DNA from: Hyphomicrobiaceae bacterium
Lineage (GTDB): Bacteria > Pseudomonadota > Alphaproteobacteria > Rhizobiales > Hyphomicrobiaceae
DNA: 64,000 nucleotides
Reading direction: 5' to 3'
Assembly: GCA_030655135.1 (NCBI GenBank)
Contig: JAURWC010000020.1
Location: forward strand, 62,001 to 126,000
Position numbers and translations under genes: made by a program. The notes under the pieces were generated by a model. It saw only the letters and a program-made list of their open reading frames with translations, had not been told where the DNA came from and ran no database searches. Position 1 is the first letter of the stretch. Each line of letters begins with the position of its first letter. Of this stretch, positions 32,542 through 42,754 are shown piece by piece.

Positions 32542-35500
32542 ATCCGCGCCGGACTTGCGCCCGCCGGGACGTCTTCAACCTCGATGAGTTCTTCCGGGCT
32601 GTGGCGCGAGGCCAGCACCAGGTAGATCACCGGCAGAATGAAGAGCGTGAAGAGCGTGCCAATGGCCATGCCCGAGACCAGCATGATGCCGATGGAGTTA
32701 CGCGCTTCGGCGCCAGCGCCGGTAACGAACACGAGCGGCAGATGGCCGAACACCGTCGCAGCAGTCGTCATCAGGATCGGACGCAGACGCGTGACCGAGG
32801 CTTCGCGGATCGCTTCCAGCTTATCCTTGCCGGCCCGTTGCAGTTCGTTGGCGAACGTGACGATGAGGATGCCGTTCTTGGCGATCAAACCGACTAGCGT
32901 GATGAGGCCGATCTGGCTGTAGATGTTGATCGTCGTGAAGCCGAAGAAGGTGAAAACGAGCGCGGATGACAGCGCCAGCGGCACGGAGCCAAGCAGCACG
33001 ACCAGCGGATCGCGGAAACTGCCGAACTGGGCCACGAGCACGAGATAGATCAGCACGACGGCGAAGCCCAGCGTGCCCGCGAGCGTCGTGCCCTCCTGGC
33101 GCAACTGGCGCGACTCGCCGGCATAATCGATCGTGTAGCCAGATGGCAGGATGGTCTTCGCGGCGTCTTCAAGCACCGTCAGCGCTTCGGACTTCGTGAT
33201 GCCGGGCTTGACGCCGCCGAAGATGCGGAAGGCATCGTTCTGTTGGAAGCGCGCGAGAACGCGCGGGGCGGTGAAGGTTTCCAACGTGGCGAACGACGAT
33301 ACCGGTACCTGCGTGCCGTCCCGCGTGCGTACTTTATAGTCGAGCAGCCGTTCGGCGGCCTGGCGCGCGTCGATGCCAACTTGCGGTATAACCTTGTATG
33401 CGCGGCCTTCAAGTGTGAAGCGGTTGACGTAGTTGCCGGCCAACAGCAGGCCCAGCTGGCGGCCGATCTCGGCGAGGTCCAGACCCAGGTCGGCAACGCG
33501 CTCGCGGTTGATCGTCACGCGCACCTGCGGCAGATCCAGCTTCAGGTCGGTGTCGGCGAACAGGAACTTGCCGCTGCCGAACGCAGCGCCGACGAGCTTA
33601 CCGGCGTACTCAGCCATCTGTTCGGCTGTGCCGGGGCCTTTCAGAACCAATTCGACATCGAAGTTTCCGGCGCCCGGCAAGGGCGCTGGCATCATGGGAA
33701 ACAACTGCAGCTCTTTAATCTGCGAGACGCCGGCGAAGATCTCCGGAAACATCTCGTGCGCCGTTCGCTCGCGGTCATGCCAGTTCTTGAAGAGGTAGCC
33801 GGCAAAGCCGCTCGAGGGCATGACGACCTCGAACATGGCATCGAACTCCGGCATCTTCTTGCCGAGTTCGTAGACCTTTTGCATGTTGCCGGACGTGTAG
33901 GCGAGCGACGCATCTGGCGCTGAGTTCACCATCATGAAGACGAAGCCCTCGTCTTCCACCGGGGCCAGTTCCTGGCCCGAGAACATGTAGAGCGGCACGG
34001 CCAGCAGGCAAACGAACAGGCCGAAGGCGATGACCTGCGCCTTGAGGTGCAGCACGGTATCGAGCATGCGGCTGTAGATGTCGGCGATCTTGTCGAACAC
34101 ACGGCCGACGAAGCGGGTGTAGGCGCCCTCTTCGCCGCCGCGCGGCGCGGTGTAGGCGCTCATGATCGGCGAAAGGGTGATGGCAACGAAACCGGACACG
34201 ATCACCGCGATCGCCAGCGTGAAGGCGAACTCCTTGAACAGGACGCCGGTCAAGCCGGAAAGAAATCCGATGGGGGCGTAAACGGCTGCCAGCGTGATCG
34301 TCATGGCGACGATCGGCGAGAACAGCTGGCGCGTCGATAGCAGGGCTGCCTGGACCCTGCCCATGCCTTGCCGCATGTAGCGAGAAACGTTCTCGACGAC
34401 GACGATGGCATCGTCGACCACCAGGCCGACGGACAGCACGATGGCGAGCAGCGTCAGCAGGTTCAGCGAGAAGCCCATCGCCATCATCGCGGCGATGGCG
34501 CCGATGAGGGAAATCGGAATCGTGACGAGGGGCACGAGCGCGCTGCGTGCCGAGCCGAGGAACAGGAAGACGATGATGCCGACGATCGCCACCGTCTCGG
34601 TGAAGGTGACGGCGATCTCCTTGATGGAATTTTCCATGTAGACCGTGCCGTCGAAAGCCAGCGCAATCTCGGTTTTCGGCGGCAGGATCGGCTTTATTTT
34701 ATCGAGCTCTGCGCGCAAATCGTAGGCGACGCTGATTTCGTTGGCGCCGGGCAGCGGCCAGACGGCTAGGTAGACGCCGTCCTTGCCGTTGTGCCGGACG
34801 TTGGACGTCTCCTCCTCGGCGCCCAGTTCCACGCGGCCGATGTCGGACAGGCGGATCATTTGATCCAGCGCGCCGTCCTCGCGCACGATGAGGCGCTCGA
34901 ATTCGCCGGCGTCTCGCAAATCCGTATTTGCGAGCAGGTCGACCTGGACTTCGTTGCCCTTGGCGCGGCCGACGGCGGCGAGGAAGTTGTTTCGCGTCAG
35001 CGCTGCCTGAACGTCGGCTGGACTGAGGTTGAATGCAGCTAGGCGCTCGCTGTCGAGCCAAATGCGCATCGCCTGCGGGCGCGCGCCTTCCAGCCCGACG
35101 CGCTGCACGTTGGAAATCGTGCTGAGGCGGGGCTGAATGTTGCGCGTCAGATAGTCGGTGAGCTGCGCGGGCGTCATGCTGTCGGAGACGACGCTGACGT
35201 AGAAGGTCGCGTAGGGCCGGTCGGCGCGCTGCACCTCGACGACGGGAGACTCGATTTCGAGCGGCAGTTCGCTGCGGATCTGGCTCAGGCGGTTGCCGAC
35301 TTCGGCGAGGGCCACCGTGCTCGGCTGATTGAGCTTCAGGCGCGCAGTTACCGTGCTAAGGCCGGCCACGCTGCTCGATTCCACGTAGTCGACGCCCGTC
35401 AGTGACGACAGCGCGCGCTCGATCGGCGTCGTGACGAAGCCGCGAATGACGTCGGCGGGCGCGCCGACGTAGATGGTCGTCACGATGACGGAGGAGCTTT

Positions 35501-35621
35501 CGATGCGCGGGTATTGCTGGATCGGCAACTGCGTGGCCGCGCGCAGCCCCAAAAACACGAGGGCGAGATTGATGACGATCGCCAGCACCGGACGGCGGAC
35601 GAAGATTTCGATACTGCGCAT
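32538..35621 (-). CDS. RND efflux pump inner-membrane subunit (AcrB/HAE1 type)
   Basis: 1027 aa. The start MRSIEIFVRRPVLAIVINL is standard. Twelve TM segments arranged as 1+5 and 1+5, with two large periplasmic loops. The proton-relay Asp pair is in GLVVDDAIVVVENVSRYM. The loops and length fit hydrophobe/amphiphile pumps and not metal pumps. Encoded 12 bases after its membrane fusion partner. No outer membrane channel gene is next to them, so a TolC encoded elsewhere is needed. Confidence 0.93.
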   Translation of the reverse strand: MRSIEIFVRRPVLAIVINLALVFLGLRAATQLPIQQYPRIESSSVIVTTIYVGAPADVIRGFVTTPIERALSSLTGVDYVESSSVAGLSTVTARLKLNQPSTVALAEVGNRLSQIRSELPLEIESPVVEVQRADRPYATFYVSVVSDSMTPAQLTDYLTRNIQPRLSTISNVQRVGLEGARPQAMRIWLDSERLAAFNLSPADVQAALTRNNFLAAVGRAKGNEVQVDLLANTDLRDAGEFERLIVREDGALDQMIRLSDIGRVELGAEEETSNVRHNGKDGVYLAVWPLPGANEISVAYDLRAELDKIKPILPPKTEIALAFDGTVYMENSIKEIAVTFTETVAIVGIIVFLFLGSARSALVPLVTIPISLIGAIAAMMAMGFSLNLLTLLAIVLSVGLVVDDAIVVVENVSRYMRQGMGRVQAALLSTRQLFSPIVAMTITLAAVYAPIGFLSGLTGVLFKEFAFTLAIAVIVSGFVAITLSPIMSAYTAPRGGEEGAYTRFVGRVFDKIADIYSRMLDTVLHLKAQVIAFGLFVCLLAVPLYMFSGQELAPVEDEGFVFMMVNSAPDASLAYTSGNMQKVYELGKKMPEFDAMFEVVMPSSGFAGYLFKNWHDRERTAHEMFPEIFAGVSQIKELQLFPMMPAPLPGAGNFDVELVLKGPGTAEQMAEYAGKLVGAAFGSGKFLFADTDLKLDLPQVRVTINRERVADLGLDLAEIGRQLGLLLAGNYVNRFTLEGRAYKVIPQVGIDARQAAERLLDYKVRTRDGTQVPVSSFATLETFTAPRVLARFQQNDAFRIFGGVKPGITKSEALTVLEDAAKTILPSGYTIDYAGESRQLRQEGTTLAGTLGFAVVLIYLVLVAQFGSFRDPLVVLLGSVPLALSSALVFTFFGFTTINIYSQIGLITLVGLIAKNGILIVTFANELQRAGKDKLEAIREASVTRLRPILMTTAATVFGHLPLVFVTGAGAEARNSIGIMLVSGMAIGTLFTLFILPVIYLVLASRHSPEELIEVEDVPAGASPARI

Positions 35622-35633
35622 GGCTCCGCCCCC

Positions 35634-36749
35634 CTAGTTCGTGGTGACCTGGTCGGGAATGGGCGCGGCCGGCGTCTCTTCCTGCACCAGTGCGCCATCG
35701 CGCAGCTTGAAGGATCCCGAAGTCGCGATGAGTTCGCCGGCGGCAATGCCCTTGGCGATGGCTATGTCGCTGCCGATCACCGGCCCCGTCTCGACAACGC
35801 GCTGGCGGGCGCGCAGCTTGCCCTCTTCCTGGGCGAGCACGAAGACGTGCTGGCCGTAGGGTGAGCGGCGCACCGCGTTGAGCGGCACGAGCACCACGGT
35901 GTGCGATTTGTCGGTCGTTGCGACTACGTCGACGAAGATGCCGGGGCGCACGGTCTGACCCAGCCCGGGCGCCACCGCGCGAAAGCGCACTGTCCGGTTG
36001 GCGCGATCGACGCTGTCGTCTTCCGCCACGATCTTGGCTTCGGCCGACCCGCCCGGGAACGCCGCGCTCAGAATTTTCACGTTGCTGCCGGAGCGCAACT
36101 GTAAGGCGCTGTCCTGGGGCAAAGAGAAGTCGACATAGGCATCCTCATCGACGCCTTGCAGCGTGGCGATGCGCGTGCCGATATCGAGGTACGCTCCTGG
36201 CTGCAGGTTGGTGATGCCAATGCGCGCGCGGAAGGGTGCCGCAATTCGCTTCTTGTCGATGGCGACTTCGAGATTTTTTGAGCGCGCCGACGCTGCCGCG
36301 TATTCTTCGCGCGCCTTGTCGAACTCCTGCTCGGAGAAGGCGGCGGAGTTGCGCAAGCCCTCACGCCGTTCCAACGTCAGCTTGGCCAGGCGTGCGTCGG
36401 CCTCGGCTGCAGAAAGCGCCTCTCGTTCCTGGCGCACGTCGAACTGGACGAGCAACTGCCCGGCTTCAACGATGCTACCAGACGTGAAGCCCATCTCGGC
36501 GATGGTGCCGGCGATTTCGTTGCGGATCTCCAGCTGCCGTTTGGCGACCACCGTGCCGATGGCGCGGGTGCTGGGCGACCACGTGCCTTCGCGCGCGCGG
36601 CCGGTCGCGACCGCTTCGGCCGGCTCGGGCATGGCAGTGGCCGCAGCTTTTGCGGCTTCGAGTTCGCTGTACTTGTGATAGCCGAACGCTGCCGAGATTC
36701 CGGCGACGGCGACCAGCACGGTCAGCCAGGCTGCAAATTGTCTCAACAT
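35634..36749 (-). CDS. RND efflux membrane fusion protein
   Basis: 371 aa. An N-terminal membrane anchor (WLTVLVAVAGISAAFGY), a lipoyl-like half (EIRNEIAGTIAEMGFTSGSIVEAGQLLVQFD), a coiled-coil hairpin (EREALSAAEADARLAKLTLERREGL ... AREEYAAASARSKNLEVAI), the second lipoyl half (IAAPFRARIGITNLQPGAYLD) and a beta-barrel. It links the pump to an outer membrane channel. First gene of the pair; no regulator is adjacent. Confidence 0.92.
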   Translation of the reverse strand: MLRQFAAWLTVLVAVAGISAAFGYHKYSELEAAKAAATAMPEPAEAVATGRAREGTWSPSTRAIGTVVAKRQLEIRNEIAGTIAEMGFTSGSIVEAGQLLVQFDVRQEREALSAAEADARLAKLTLERREGLRNSAAFSEQEFDKAREEYAAASARSKNLEVAIDKKRIAAPFRARIGITNLQPGAYLDIGTRIATLQGVDEDAYVDFSLPQDSALQLRSGSNVKILSAAFPGGSAEAKIVAEDDSVDRANRTVRFRAVAPGLGQTVRPGIFVDVVATTDKSHTVVLVPLNAVRRSPYGQHVFVLAQEEGKLRARQRVVETGPVIGSDIAIAKGIAAGELIATSGSFKLRDGALVQEETPAAPIPDQVTTN

Positions 36750-36926
36750 CGCATCCTCACCCGTATTTTTGCCATCCGCAGGCGATACCCGCGAAGCTGG
36801 CAGCCTTCAGCAACGTCGCCGCCGGGACCGGCACGCGTTGTCGCAGAAGCTCACGTATAGGTAAAGTGGAAGTCTTCCCGCCGTAGACGAGAAGACGCCT
36901 GCTATTCGCATGCAGACGACACTAGA

Positions 36927-36948
36927 CGATCCGCTCACACGCGGATCG
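36927..36948. terminator. Perfect 8-bp hairpin between the phytochrome and pump genes
   Basis: CGATCCGC and GCGGATCG around TCACAC, in the 237-base gap (36750-36986) between the phytochrome 3' end and the fusion protein start. No T-run. Either a stop for the phytochrome message or an operator of the pump; nothing else was seen in the gap. Confidence 0.35.
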
Positions 36949-36986
36949 ACACCGGAGGCAAAAGATTTGACAGGCGGAGGTGTTGT

Positions 36987-39542
36987 TTAGCGGCTGAGCA
37001 TCAGAACGGCGGCCAGCTGTTCGGCCAGCTCTCTCTCGCTAAGTGGTTTGCGGACAACGGGAATATGGCGGAAACGTTCGGGAATCATGACCGCGTCCCG
37101 GTATCCGGTTGCGAAGATGAACGGCACGGACCTGGCCAGCAGCGCGTCGGCGATTTCCGCAGATGTTTCCCCCGCCAGATTAAGGTCGAGCACCGCACAA
37201 TGGGGCTCGCTGGCAACGATGCCGGCAAGGGCGTCGGCAATGTTCGGAAATGCGCGGACCGACAACGCGCCCAGCTTCCGCAGCACGTCCTCAATGTCCA
37301 TCGCAATCAGTGCCTGGTCTTCGACCAGAACAACATCTTTGCCCGCGAGCACGCGGCGTTGGAGGGGAAGTGGCCGATCCGCGGCGCGTGTCGATGGCGC
37401 CACCTCCCGAACATGGATGGCGGGTATCGAGAAACGCGCGCGGACGCCGCCGGGCGCGTACTGCAAGTCGGCCTTGCCGCCAAGATCATACGCGATTGTG
37501 TTGTCGATGAGCGTACTGCCGAAGCCGGTTTTCTCCGGCGTTGTTACCGCAGGGCCGCCGCTTTCGATCCAATCGATCACGCAGTGGCCGTCTTGGTCGC
37601 GCGTCCAGCTAATGTGCAGTGTGCCTTCTGGGACCGAGAGCGAGCCGTACTTCGCGGCGTTGGTCATCATCTCATGGAGGAGCAGCGCCATGACGCCAAA
37701 CGCGCGATCGTCGAGCCCGATAGGGGGGCCTGACGTGACGACGCGTTCGTTGGTGGCGCCAAAGCGATGCAAGCTGGCTTCAGCATCGACCAAGGTCGCT
37801 AGCGTGCCGCCCTCGCCTCCGAGCGATTGATCGTGCGCAAACGCCAAGGCGGACAGGCGGCCTTCCAGCGCGCGGGAATAATCGTCGACGGTGCTCGAAC
37901 TGGAACCAGTCTGCAGCGCGAGCGACTTCACGAGGGCAATGATGTTCTTAACACGGTGATTGAGTTCGTCGTTCAACAGCCGGCGCCGGCGGTCTGCGCG
38001 TGAACGTTCGTCTGCGGTCGCTTCCTTGAAGCGCAATATGACGTCGCGCAGGTACGTCCGCGTGGCCTCGGCGACTGCGAATTCGGGATCGGTCCAAGGC
38101 GTGGAGCGCCAACGGACATCTTCCCGCCAGGTTTCGAAGCTTCCGCGCGGTGTCAGGCGTGGACCTTGCGGGCCCTCGACAACCTGTTTGACGGGTTCGC
38201 CCGCCCATTCGATCTTGTGAGCCTCTTCGCTCCGAAAATAGATCAGAAAATCACCGCTTTGGCCGGAGATGGGTATTGCCAGCAGACCAGCGACGCGTTC
38301 GCCATAACCTTTCCCGCTGCCCAGCAATGTACGAAGATCCTCGGTCGACCAAATCGCGTCCTGGGCGTGCTCTTTCAAAAATGCAGTGATCTCAGCGGCT
38401 GCCTCGCGGCCCGGTGCCACCCCCGTCGTGTGCCAGACATCGCCAAGCCACAGCGCGGCGCCGTCACAGGCAATCAGTTCCGCCAGCGCGGGAAGCAACT
38501 CGACCAACCCCGTGTCGACCGGTTCGGCTGGGTCCAATGACGTGATGATATCGTCGAGGCGCCGGCGCGCTTTAGCCGACGCCAGGTATTCGGCTCGACG
38601 CTCTGCGATCGCGATTTGCAGCGAATAGTATTGCGCGAAAAGCTCGGCGCTGACGCGCATCGGCAATGGCACGAGCTTGGGCGTATTGTGATGACACGCG
38701 ATCAGCCCCCATAATTTGCCTTCGACGACAATCGAGATCGACAGCGAGGCGGCCACGCCCATGTTGCGCAGATATTCACAGTGGATCGGCGACACGCTGC
38801 GCAGATGCGCATGCGACATGTCGATATCCGGCAGGGTGCCGTGCCCGTCCGCCGGCGCCATCGTGACAGGCTCGTAGGACACGTCTGCGATCAGTCTGAT
38901 CCAGTTCAAGAGATAAAGGCGCCGCGCCTGATCCGGAATATCAGACGCGGGGAAATACTGGCCCATGAAGCTGTGCAAGTCGTGCCGCTTAGCTTCCGCA
39001 ATGACCTTGCCTGCACCGTTGTGCAGAAAACGGTAGACCATCACACGATCATACCCCAGCAAGGCGCGAACGAGCTTTGCCCCCGAGGCTGCGAGCGCTT
39101 CGACCTCCGTCTCCTTGCTTATGCGGCGCACGAGCGCCTGCGTCAGATCCAGCGCAGATTTTGCCTCGCCGCGGCTTTGGGACGTCGGTTCCAGCTCGAC
39201 AAATATGCGATCGTTGTGCCGGTGGATTGAAGCGTCAACGACCTGCCCACTCTGGAGCTGTACGCCCAGTTCGGCCCCGGCCAAGTGGCTGCCGCCCGCG
39301 CGCGCGATAGCGTTGCGCAGATTGTGAGCCACGTCACCGCCAAGGATGTCGGCCAGCGTAAGCCCCACAACGTGGTTACGCTGTCCGCCCAAGAAAGCAG
39401 CAGCGTTCGCGGAGGCGGCGGTGATCAGATTGTCGTTGACGTCACAGACCAGCAGAACGCCATGGGGTTGTATGCTTCCCGGGGTGTGGATGGGTTCGCG
39501 ATCGCAATTGGTGAGGTCGACTTTTAGGATTCGTTGGCTCAT
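36987..39542 (-). CDS. Bacteriophytochrome hybrid histidine kinase (PAS-GAF-PHY-HWE-REC)
   Basis: 851 aa from ATG at 39542. Order: PAS with the biliverdin-binding Cys at about residue 13 (NCDREPIH, then TPGSIQPHG); GAF with PASDIPDQARRLYLLN and SPIHCEYLRNMGV; PHY with the tongue motif PRGSFETW; an HWE-type kinase whose His is in ELNHRVKN; the ATPase lobe; and a C-terminal receiver with Asp in CAVLDLNLAGE. So it should sense red/far-red light and either phosphorylate its own receiver or pass the phosphate on. HWE kinases of this build are common in Rhizobiales. No heme oxygenase (biliverdin source) is adjacent. Confidence 0.93.
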   Translation of the reverse strand: MSQRILKVDLTNCDREPIHTPGSIQPHGVLLVCDVNDNLITAASANAAAFLGGQRNHVVGLTLADILGGDVAHNLRNAIARAGGSHLAGAELGVQLQSGQVVDASIHRHNDRIFVELEPTSQSRGEAKSALDLTQALVRRISKETEVEALAASGAKLVRALLGYDRVMVYRFLHNGAGKVIAEAKRHDLHSFMGQYFPASDIPDQARRLYLLNWIRLIADVSYEPVTMAPADGHGTLPDIDMSHAHLRSVSPIHCEYLRNMGVAASLSISIVVEGKLWGLIACHHNTPKLVPLPMRVSAELFAQYYSLQIAIAERRAEYLASAKARRRLDDIITSLDPAEPVDTGLVELLPALAELIACDGAALWLGDVWHTTGVAPGREAAAEITAFLKEHAQDAIWSTEDLRTLLGSGKGYGERVAGLLAIPISGQSGDFLIYFRSEEAHKIEWAGEPVKQVVEGPQGPRLTPRGSFETWREDVRWRSTPWTDPEFAVAEATRTYLRDVILRFKEATADERSRADRRRRLLNDELNHRVKNIIALVKSLALQTGSSSSTVDDYSRALEGRLSALAFAHDQSLGGEGGTLATLVDAEASLHRFGATNERVVTSGPPIGLDDRAFGVMALLLHEMMTNAAKYGSLSVPEGTLHISWTRDQDGHCVIDWIESGGPAVTTPEKTGFGSTLIDNTIAYDLGGKADLQYAPGGVRARFSIPAIHVREVAPSTRAADRPLPLQRRVLAGKDVVLVEDQALIAMDIEDVLRKLGALSVRAFPNIADALAGIVASEPHCAVLDLNLAGETSAEIADALLARSVPFIFATGYRDAVMIPERFRHIPVVRKPLSERELAEQLAAVLMLSR

Positions 39543-39755
39543 GCACGGTTCCGAGGAGCAGCGACGCTGTCGCCCTTTCATGCCAATGGTGTTTGGAAAC
39601 GACGTTCAACCGGCGTCTTTTCGCCAATTGGATCGGTGCCGGGCCAGTGCCAGACAACCAGCGTGTTTCGCATAGACGCAAATCGGAGTCTGCGCAGTTG
39701 TGAACGCTAAACCCGGACGTTTGGTTGCTCGCGCCGAAGTCATTGTGATCACATA

Positions 39756-40877
39756 TTATTGTAGCGGCGTCCTGGCCGCGGCCAAGGCTACAGGAAGCTC
39801 CGCCTCAAGAACATCTAGATCGGACGCCTGTCCGCAGCTAATGCGGATGCAACGGTCGAGGGGCGCTACCCCTGGTTTGCGGACGAATACATCGCGTGCC
39901 AGCAGGCTCTCAAGCACGCGTTTGGCGAAATGACCGTCTGCGCCGCAATCGATCGCGACGAAGTTTGCTGCGGACGGCAGCGGTGCCAGGCCATTGCGGC
40001 TTGCGATCCCGGCGATGCGGTCACGGGCGCGGGCGATTTGGGCGACGGCGCGGGCGAGATAGGCCTGATCTTGAACGGCGGCCAATGCGCCAACCTGGCC
40101 GACGCGATTGATACCGTAGTGGTTGCGCACCTTTTCGAAAGCGGAGATCATGCCGGCCTCGCCCACGCAATAGCCGATGCGCGCGCCGGCCAGCCCATAG
40201 GCCTTGGAGAAAGTTCGCAGCCGCAGAACCTGCGGGTTAGACGTATCGATGGCCGGTACCGTACCGACGGGCGCGGTGTCGCAATAGGCTTCATCCAGCA
40301 GCAACACGAGGCCAGGTGGCAGCCGCGAAATGAGATTGGACACGGCCGCCGCATCCCACCACGTCCCCATCGGGTTGTTGGGATTGGAAAGGTAAAGGAT
40401 GCGGGCACGCGTCTCAGTGGCGCGATGCAGCAGGCCCGCAAGGTCTTCGCGGTCGTCGCGAAAAGGCACCTTCGTCAGAACGCCGCCTTGGCCAGCGACG
40501 TGGAAAGCGAACGTCGGATAGGCGCCATCGGCCATGACGACGCCGTCGCCCGGCTCGCAGATCAGCCGCACCGCATAGCCCAGCAAGCCATCGATACCTT
40601 CGCCGATGACGACATTGCCGGCGCTGACACCGTGAAGGCTAGCGATCGCTTCGCGCAGTTCGAGATTTTCAGGATCGGCGTACATCCAGTTGCCGGCCAC
40701 TGCTTCGCTCATGGCAGCAAGCGCTCTTGGGCTGGGACCAAAGACGCTTTCATTGGCGCCAAGACGCGCACGGAAGGGGCGGCCGCGGGCGCGTTCCTGC
40801 GCCTCTGGTCCCACGAAAGGCACCATGGCAAGAAGCGCATCGAACAGCGGTGTAATGAGTTTCCGGGACACTGGCAT
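39756..40877 (-). CDS. HisC-like pyridoxal phosphate aminotransferase
   Basis: 373 aa, fold type I aminotransferase. Landmarks: ARLGANESVFGPSP (N-terminal substrate segment), GEGIDGLLGYAVRL, YLSNPNNPMGTWW (Asn), LLLDEAYCD (Asp) and the PLP Lys in RTFSKAYGLAGARIGY, then RISCG near the end (substrate carboxylate Arg). Closest to histidinol-phosphate aminotransferase. No other his gene lies near, so it may be a second HisC or act on an aromatic amino acid. Confidence 0.87.
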   Translation of the reverse strand: MPVSRKLITPLFDALLAMVPFVGPEAQERARGRPFRARLGANESVFGPSPRALAAMSEAVAGNWMYADPENLELREAIASLHGVSAGNVVIGEGIDGLLGYAVRLICEPGDGVVMADGAYPTFAFHVAGQGGVLTKVPFRDDREDLAGLLHRATETRARILYLSNPNNPMGTWWDAAAVSNLISRLPPGLVLLLDEAYCDTAPVGTVPAIDTSNPQVLRLRTFSKAYGLAGARIGYCVGEAGMISAFEKVRNHYGINRVGQVGALAAVQDQAYLARAVAQIARARDRIAGIASRNGLAPLPSAANFVAIDCGADGHFAKRVLESLLARDVFVRKPGVAPLDRCIRISCGQASDLDVLEAELPVALAAARTPLQ

Positions 40878-40935
40878 TTACCGGCGGGCGCGACCCACAT
40901 GCAGGCCGCAAGCCGCGTTTGCCATTGATGCCGCC

Positions 40936-41376
40936 TCAGATCAAGCCGAGGTCGGCCAGTTCCTTGCGCATTTTAGGCGGCATGGCGGTCAATTCTTCGC
41001 GTGCGCCGGCCTTCAGGTCCTTGGGTGCATCCTTGCCATCGAGATAGCGCCACCCTTGAAAGGCCCGTCGTGGAACCGGGCGTACGGCGGTGATCGGCAC
41101 GTCGAGCAGCAACAGGCAACAGGGCGAGCCGTCGTCTTTCTGGCCCTCCTCAAAGCCAAGCAGACGCTGGCGCGCCTGGATCACGCCCTTGATGACCCAA
41201 TAGAGTGACCCGCCCGCCAACAGCTCCGCCTGTCGCTTCGGAGCCTGGAACGTCGTGTGGAACAGGCGCGGTGTCTGCCTGGCTTTCTTCTGCGCCTGCA
41301 ACCGCCCGGCCTGCCAATCCGCCAAATCCTCGATCGAGGCTGCGCCGACGCAAAGCTTGACGAGGTGTAGCGTCAT
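40936..41376 (-). CDS. DUF1489 family protein
   Basis: 146 aa. The typical start MTLHLVKLCVGAASIEDLAD and the core GGSLYWVIKGVIQARQRLLGF, followed by DVPITAVRPVPRRAFQGWRYL, identify the family. It is confined mostly to Alphaproteobacteria and has no known function. No signal or TM. Confidence 0.88.
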   Translation of the reverse strand: MTLHLVKLCVGAASIEDLADWQAGRLQAQKKARQTPRLFHTTFQAPKRQAELLAGGSLYWVIKGVIQARQRLLGFEEGQKDDGSPCCLLLLDVPITAVRPVPRRAFQGWRYLDGKDAPKDLKAGAREELTAMPPKMRKELADLGLI

Positions 41377-41513
41377 CGCAACTCACTTTCCTGGGTCCTG
41401 CAAGCCACAATCATCGCCGCCCTGGCTTAGGTTGTCGACACCAGACGCCAATTTTATCGACAGGTCTGTCGCGGCAGCGGTAAATGGCGCCAGCGCCACA
41501 TGGGTTACCCGAT

Positions 41514-41948
41514 ATGACTCGCACTCTGCAGTCTGGAATGCTCGTGATAATTAGCTGCAGTTTTGCAGCGTGCGGCGCGTCGCCCGAAATGCAGACATCG
41601 GCAGCCGTCGCGCCGCCCGTGCAAGCGGCTGCCGCACCATCGCCTACTTACCAGCTCAGCGAGAAAGAGCTGAAGATGAATTGCAAGCAGCTGACGGGCA
41701 CGATGAAGGTGCGCATCATGCAAATGAGCGCTGCGTCAGCGGATGGAACAATGGTGGCGCGGGGCATGCAGGCGGGTGCCGTAAAGATCTGGGGTGGCCC
41801 AACATACGGCACCGATCCGGCCGGGGAAGACGCGCGCGACCGGGCTCAGCTGGAAGCCTATAATCAGCAGCTCGCCGCCAAGAAGTGCAAGACGCTCGAC
41901 CTGCAAGCCGAGATGCAGGCGGCTGCACCGGCGCCGAAAAAGAACTAA
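41514..41948 (+). CDS. Predicted lipoprotein of unknown function
   Basis: 144 aa from ATG 41514. The N-terminus reads as a lipoprotein signal (GMLVIISCSFAACG, Cys at about residue 20), then an Ala/Pro linker and a helical segment (LSEKELKMNCKQLTGTMKVRIMQM) and a C-terminal charged helix (RAQLEAYNQQLAAKKCKTLDLQAEM). Its 3' end overlaps the convergent YdcF gene by 4 bases. No family recognised. Confidence 0.68.
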   Translation: MTRTLQSGMLVIISCSFAACGASPEMQTSAAVAPPVQAAAAPSPTYQLSEKELKMNCKQLTGTMKVRIMQMSAASADGTMVARGMQAGAVKIWGGPTYGTDPAGEDARDRAQLEAYNQQLAAKKCKTLDLQAEMQAAAPAPKKN

Positions 41949-42754
41949 TCCGCGGGGCCGGGAAACAGCTCATCGGTGCGGCCAGTGAGCCGATAGACGA
42001 GCAGGCCGATCCACTCTTTGAAAACCATGTCGGTTCGACGCAGCCCGTCGCCGACGGTTTCGAACAGCCGCATCACATCGACTTCGCCATGCGTTCGAAA
42101 ATCCACGGCATGTGGCTCGACTGCGAACCCCGCGTGCCGGAACACACCCATCGCGCGCGGCATGTGATAGGCCGACGTCACCAGCAGCCAACGCTCACCC
42201 CGCTTGGGATCGACGAGTGCACGCGTGAACTCGGCATTCTCCAACGTGTTGCGCGACTTTCCCTCGAGTACGATGCGATCTGCGGCGATGCCCCAGTCTT
42301 GCAGCAGCTGGCCGATGGGCGTGGCGGCATCCGTTCCGCCTGAAAGCAGCCCGCCGACACCTCCGGTAAATATCACTCGTGATTCCGGGTGCTTCAGGGC
42401 AAGCCGCACGCCTTCTGTTAGCCGCTCGGCCGCCTCGTTAAGCGCGACACCGCCGCGGCCCTTGCTGACCCAGCCGTCTTCGAAACCACCAAGCATGATG
42501 ATGCCGGTGATCTTCTCGTCTGCCGCGGGCGCGGGAATGCCGGCATAGCGCTGCTCCAACGGCAGGATCAGAAGGTTGCTCAGCGGCAGGATACCGGCAA
42601 TGAAGTATCCGGCAGCGCCCGTCGCGATCAGTCTGATGCCCAGGCGTTGGCGGCGTTGTGAGCGCTGCAGCAGAAGTCCTGCGACGATCAACACCAGCAG
42701 GAACGTCGAGGGCTGAAGCAGGAACGTCAGCACCTTCGATGCGGCGTAGAACAT
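41945..42754 (-). CDS. YdcF/ElyC-family (DUF218) membrane protein
   Basis: 269 aa from ATG 42754, which overlaps the TGA of the nucleotidyltransferase gene. Two N-terminal TM segments (LLQPSTFLLVLIVAGLLL and LIATGAAGYFIAGILPLSNLL), then a DUF218 domain: GIIMLGGFEDGW, SRVIFTGGVG, LEGKSRNTLENAEFT, LLVTSAYHMPRAMGVFRHAG. ElyC-type members act in cell envelope homeostasis. Confidence 0.87.
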   Translation of the reverse strand: MFYAASKVLTFLLQPSTFLLVLIVAGLLLQRSQRRQRLGIRLIATGAAGYFIAGILPLSNLLILPLEQRYAGIPAPAADEKITGIIMLGGFEDGWVSKGRGGVALNEAAERLTEGVRLALKHPESRVIFTGGVGGLLSGGTDAATPIGQLLQDWGIAADRIVLEGKSRNTLENAEFTRALVDPKRGERWLLVTSAYHMPRAMGVFRHAGFAVEPHAVDFRTHGEVDVMRLFETVGDGLRRTDMVFKEWIGLLVYRLTGRTDELFPGPAD

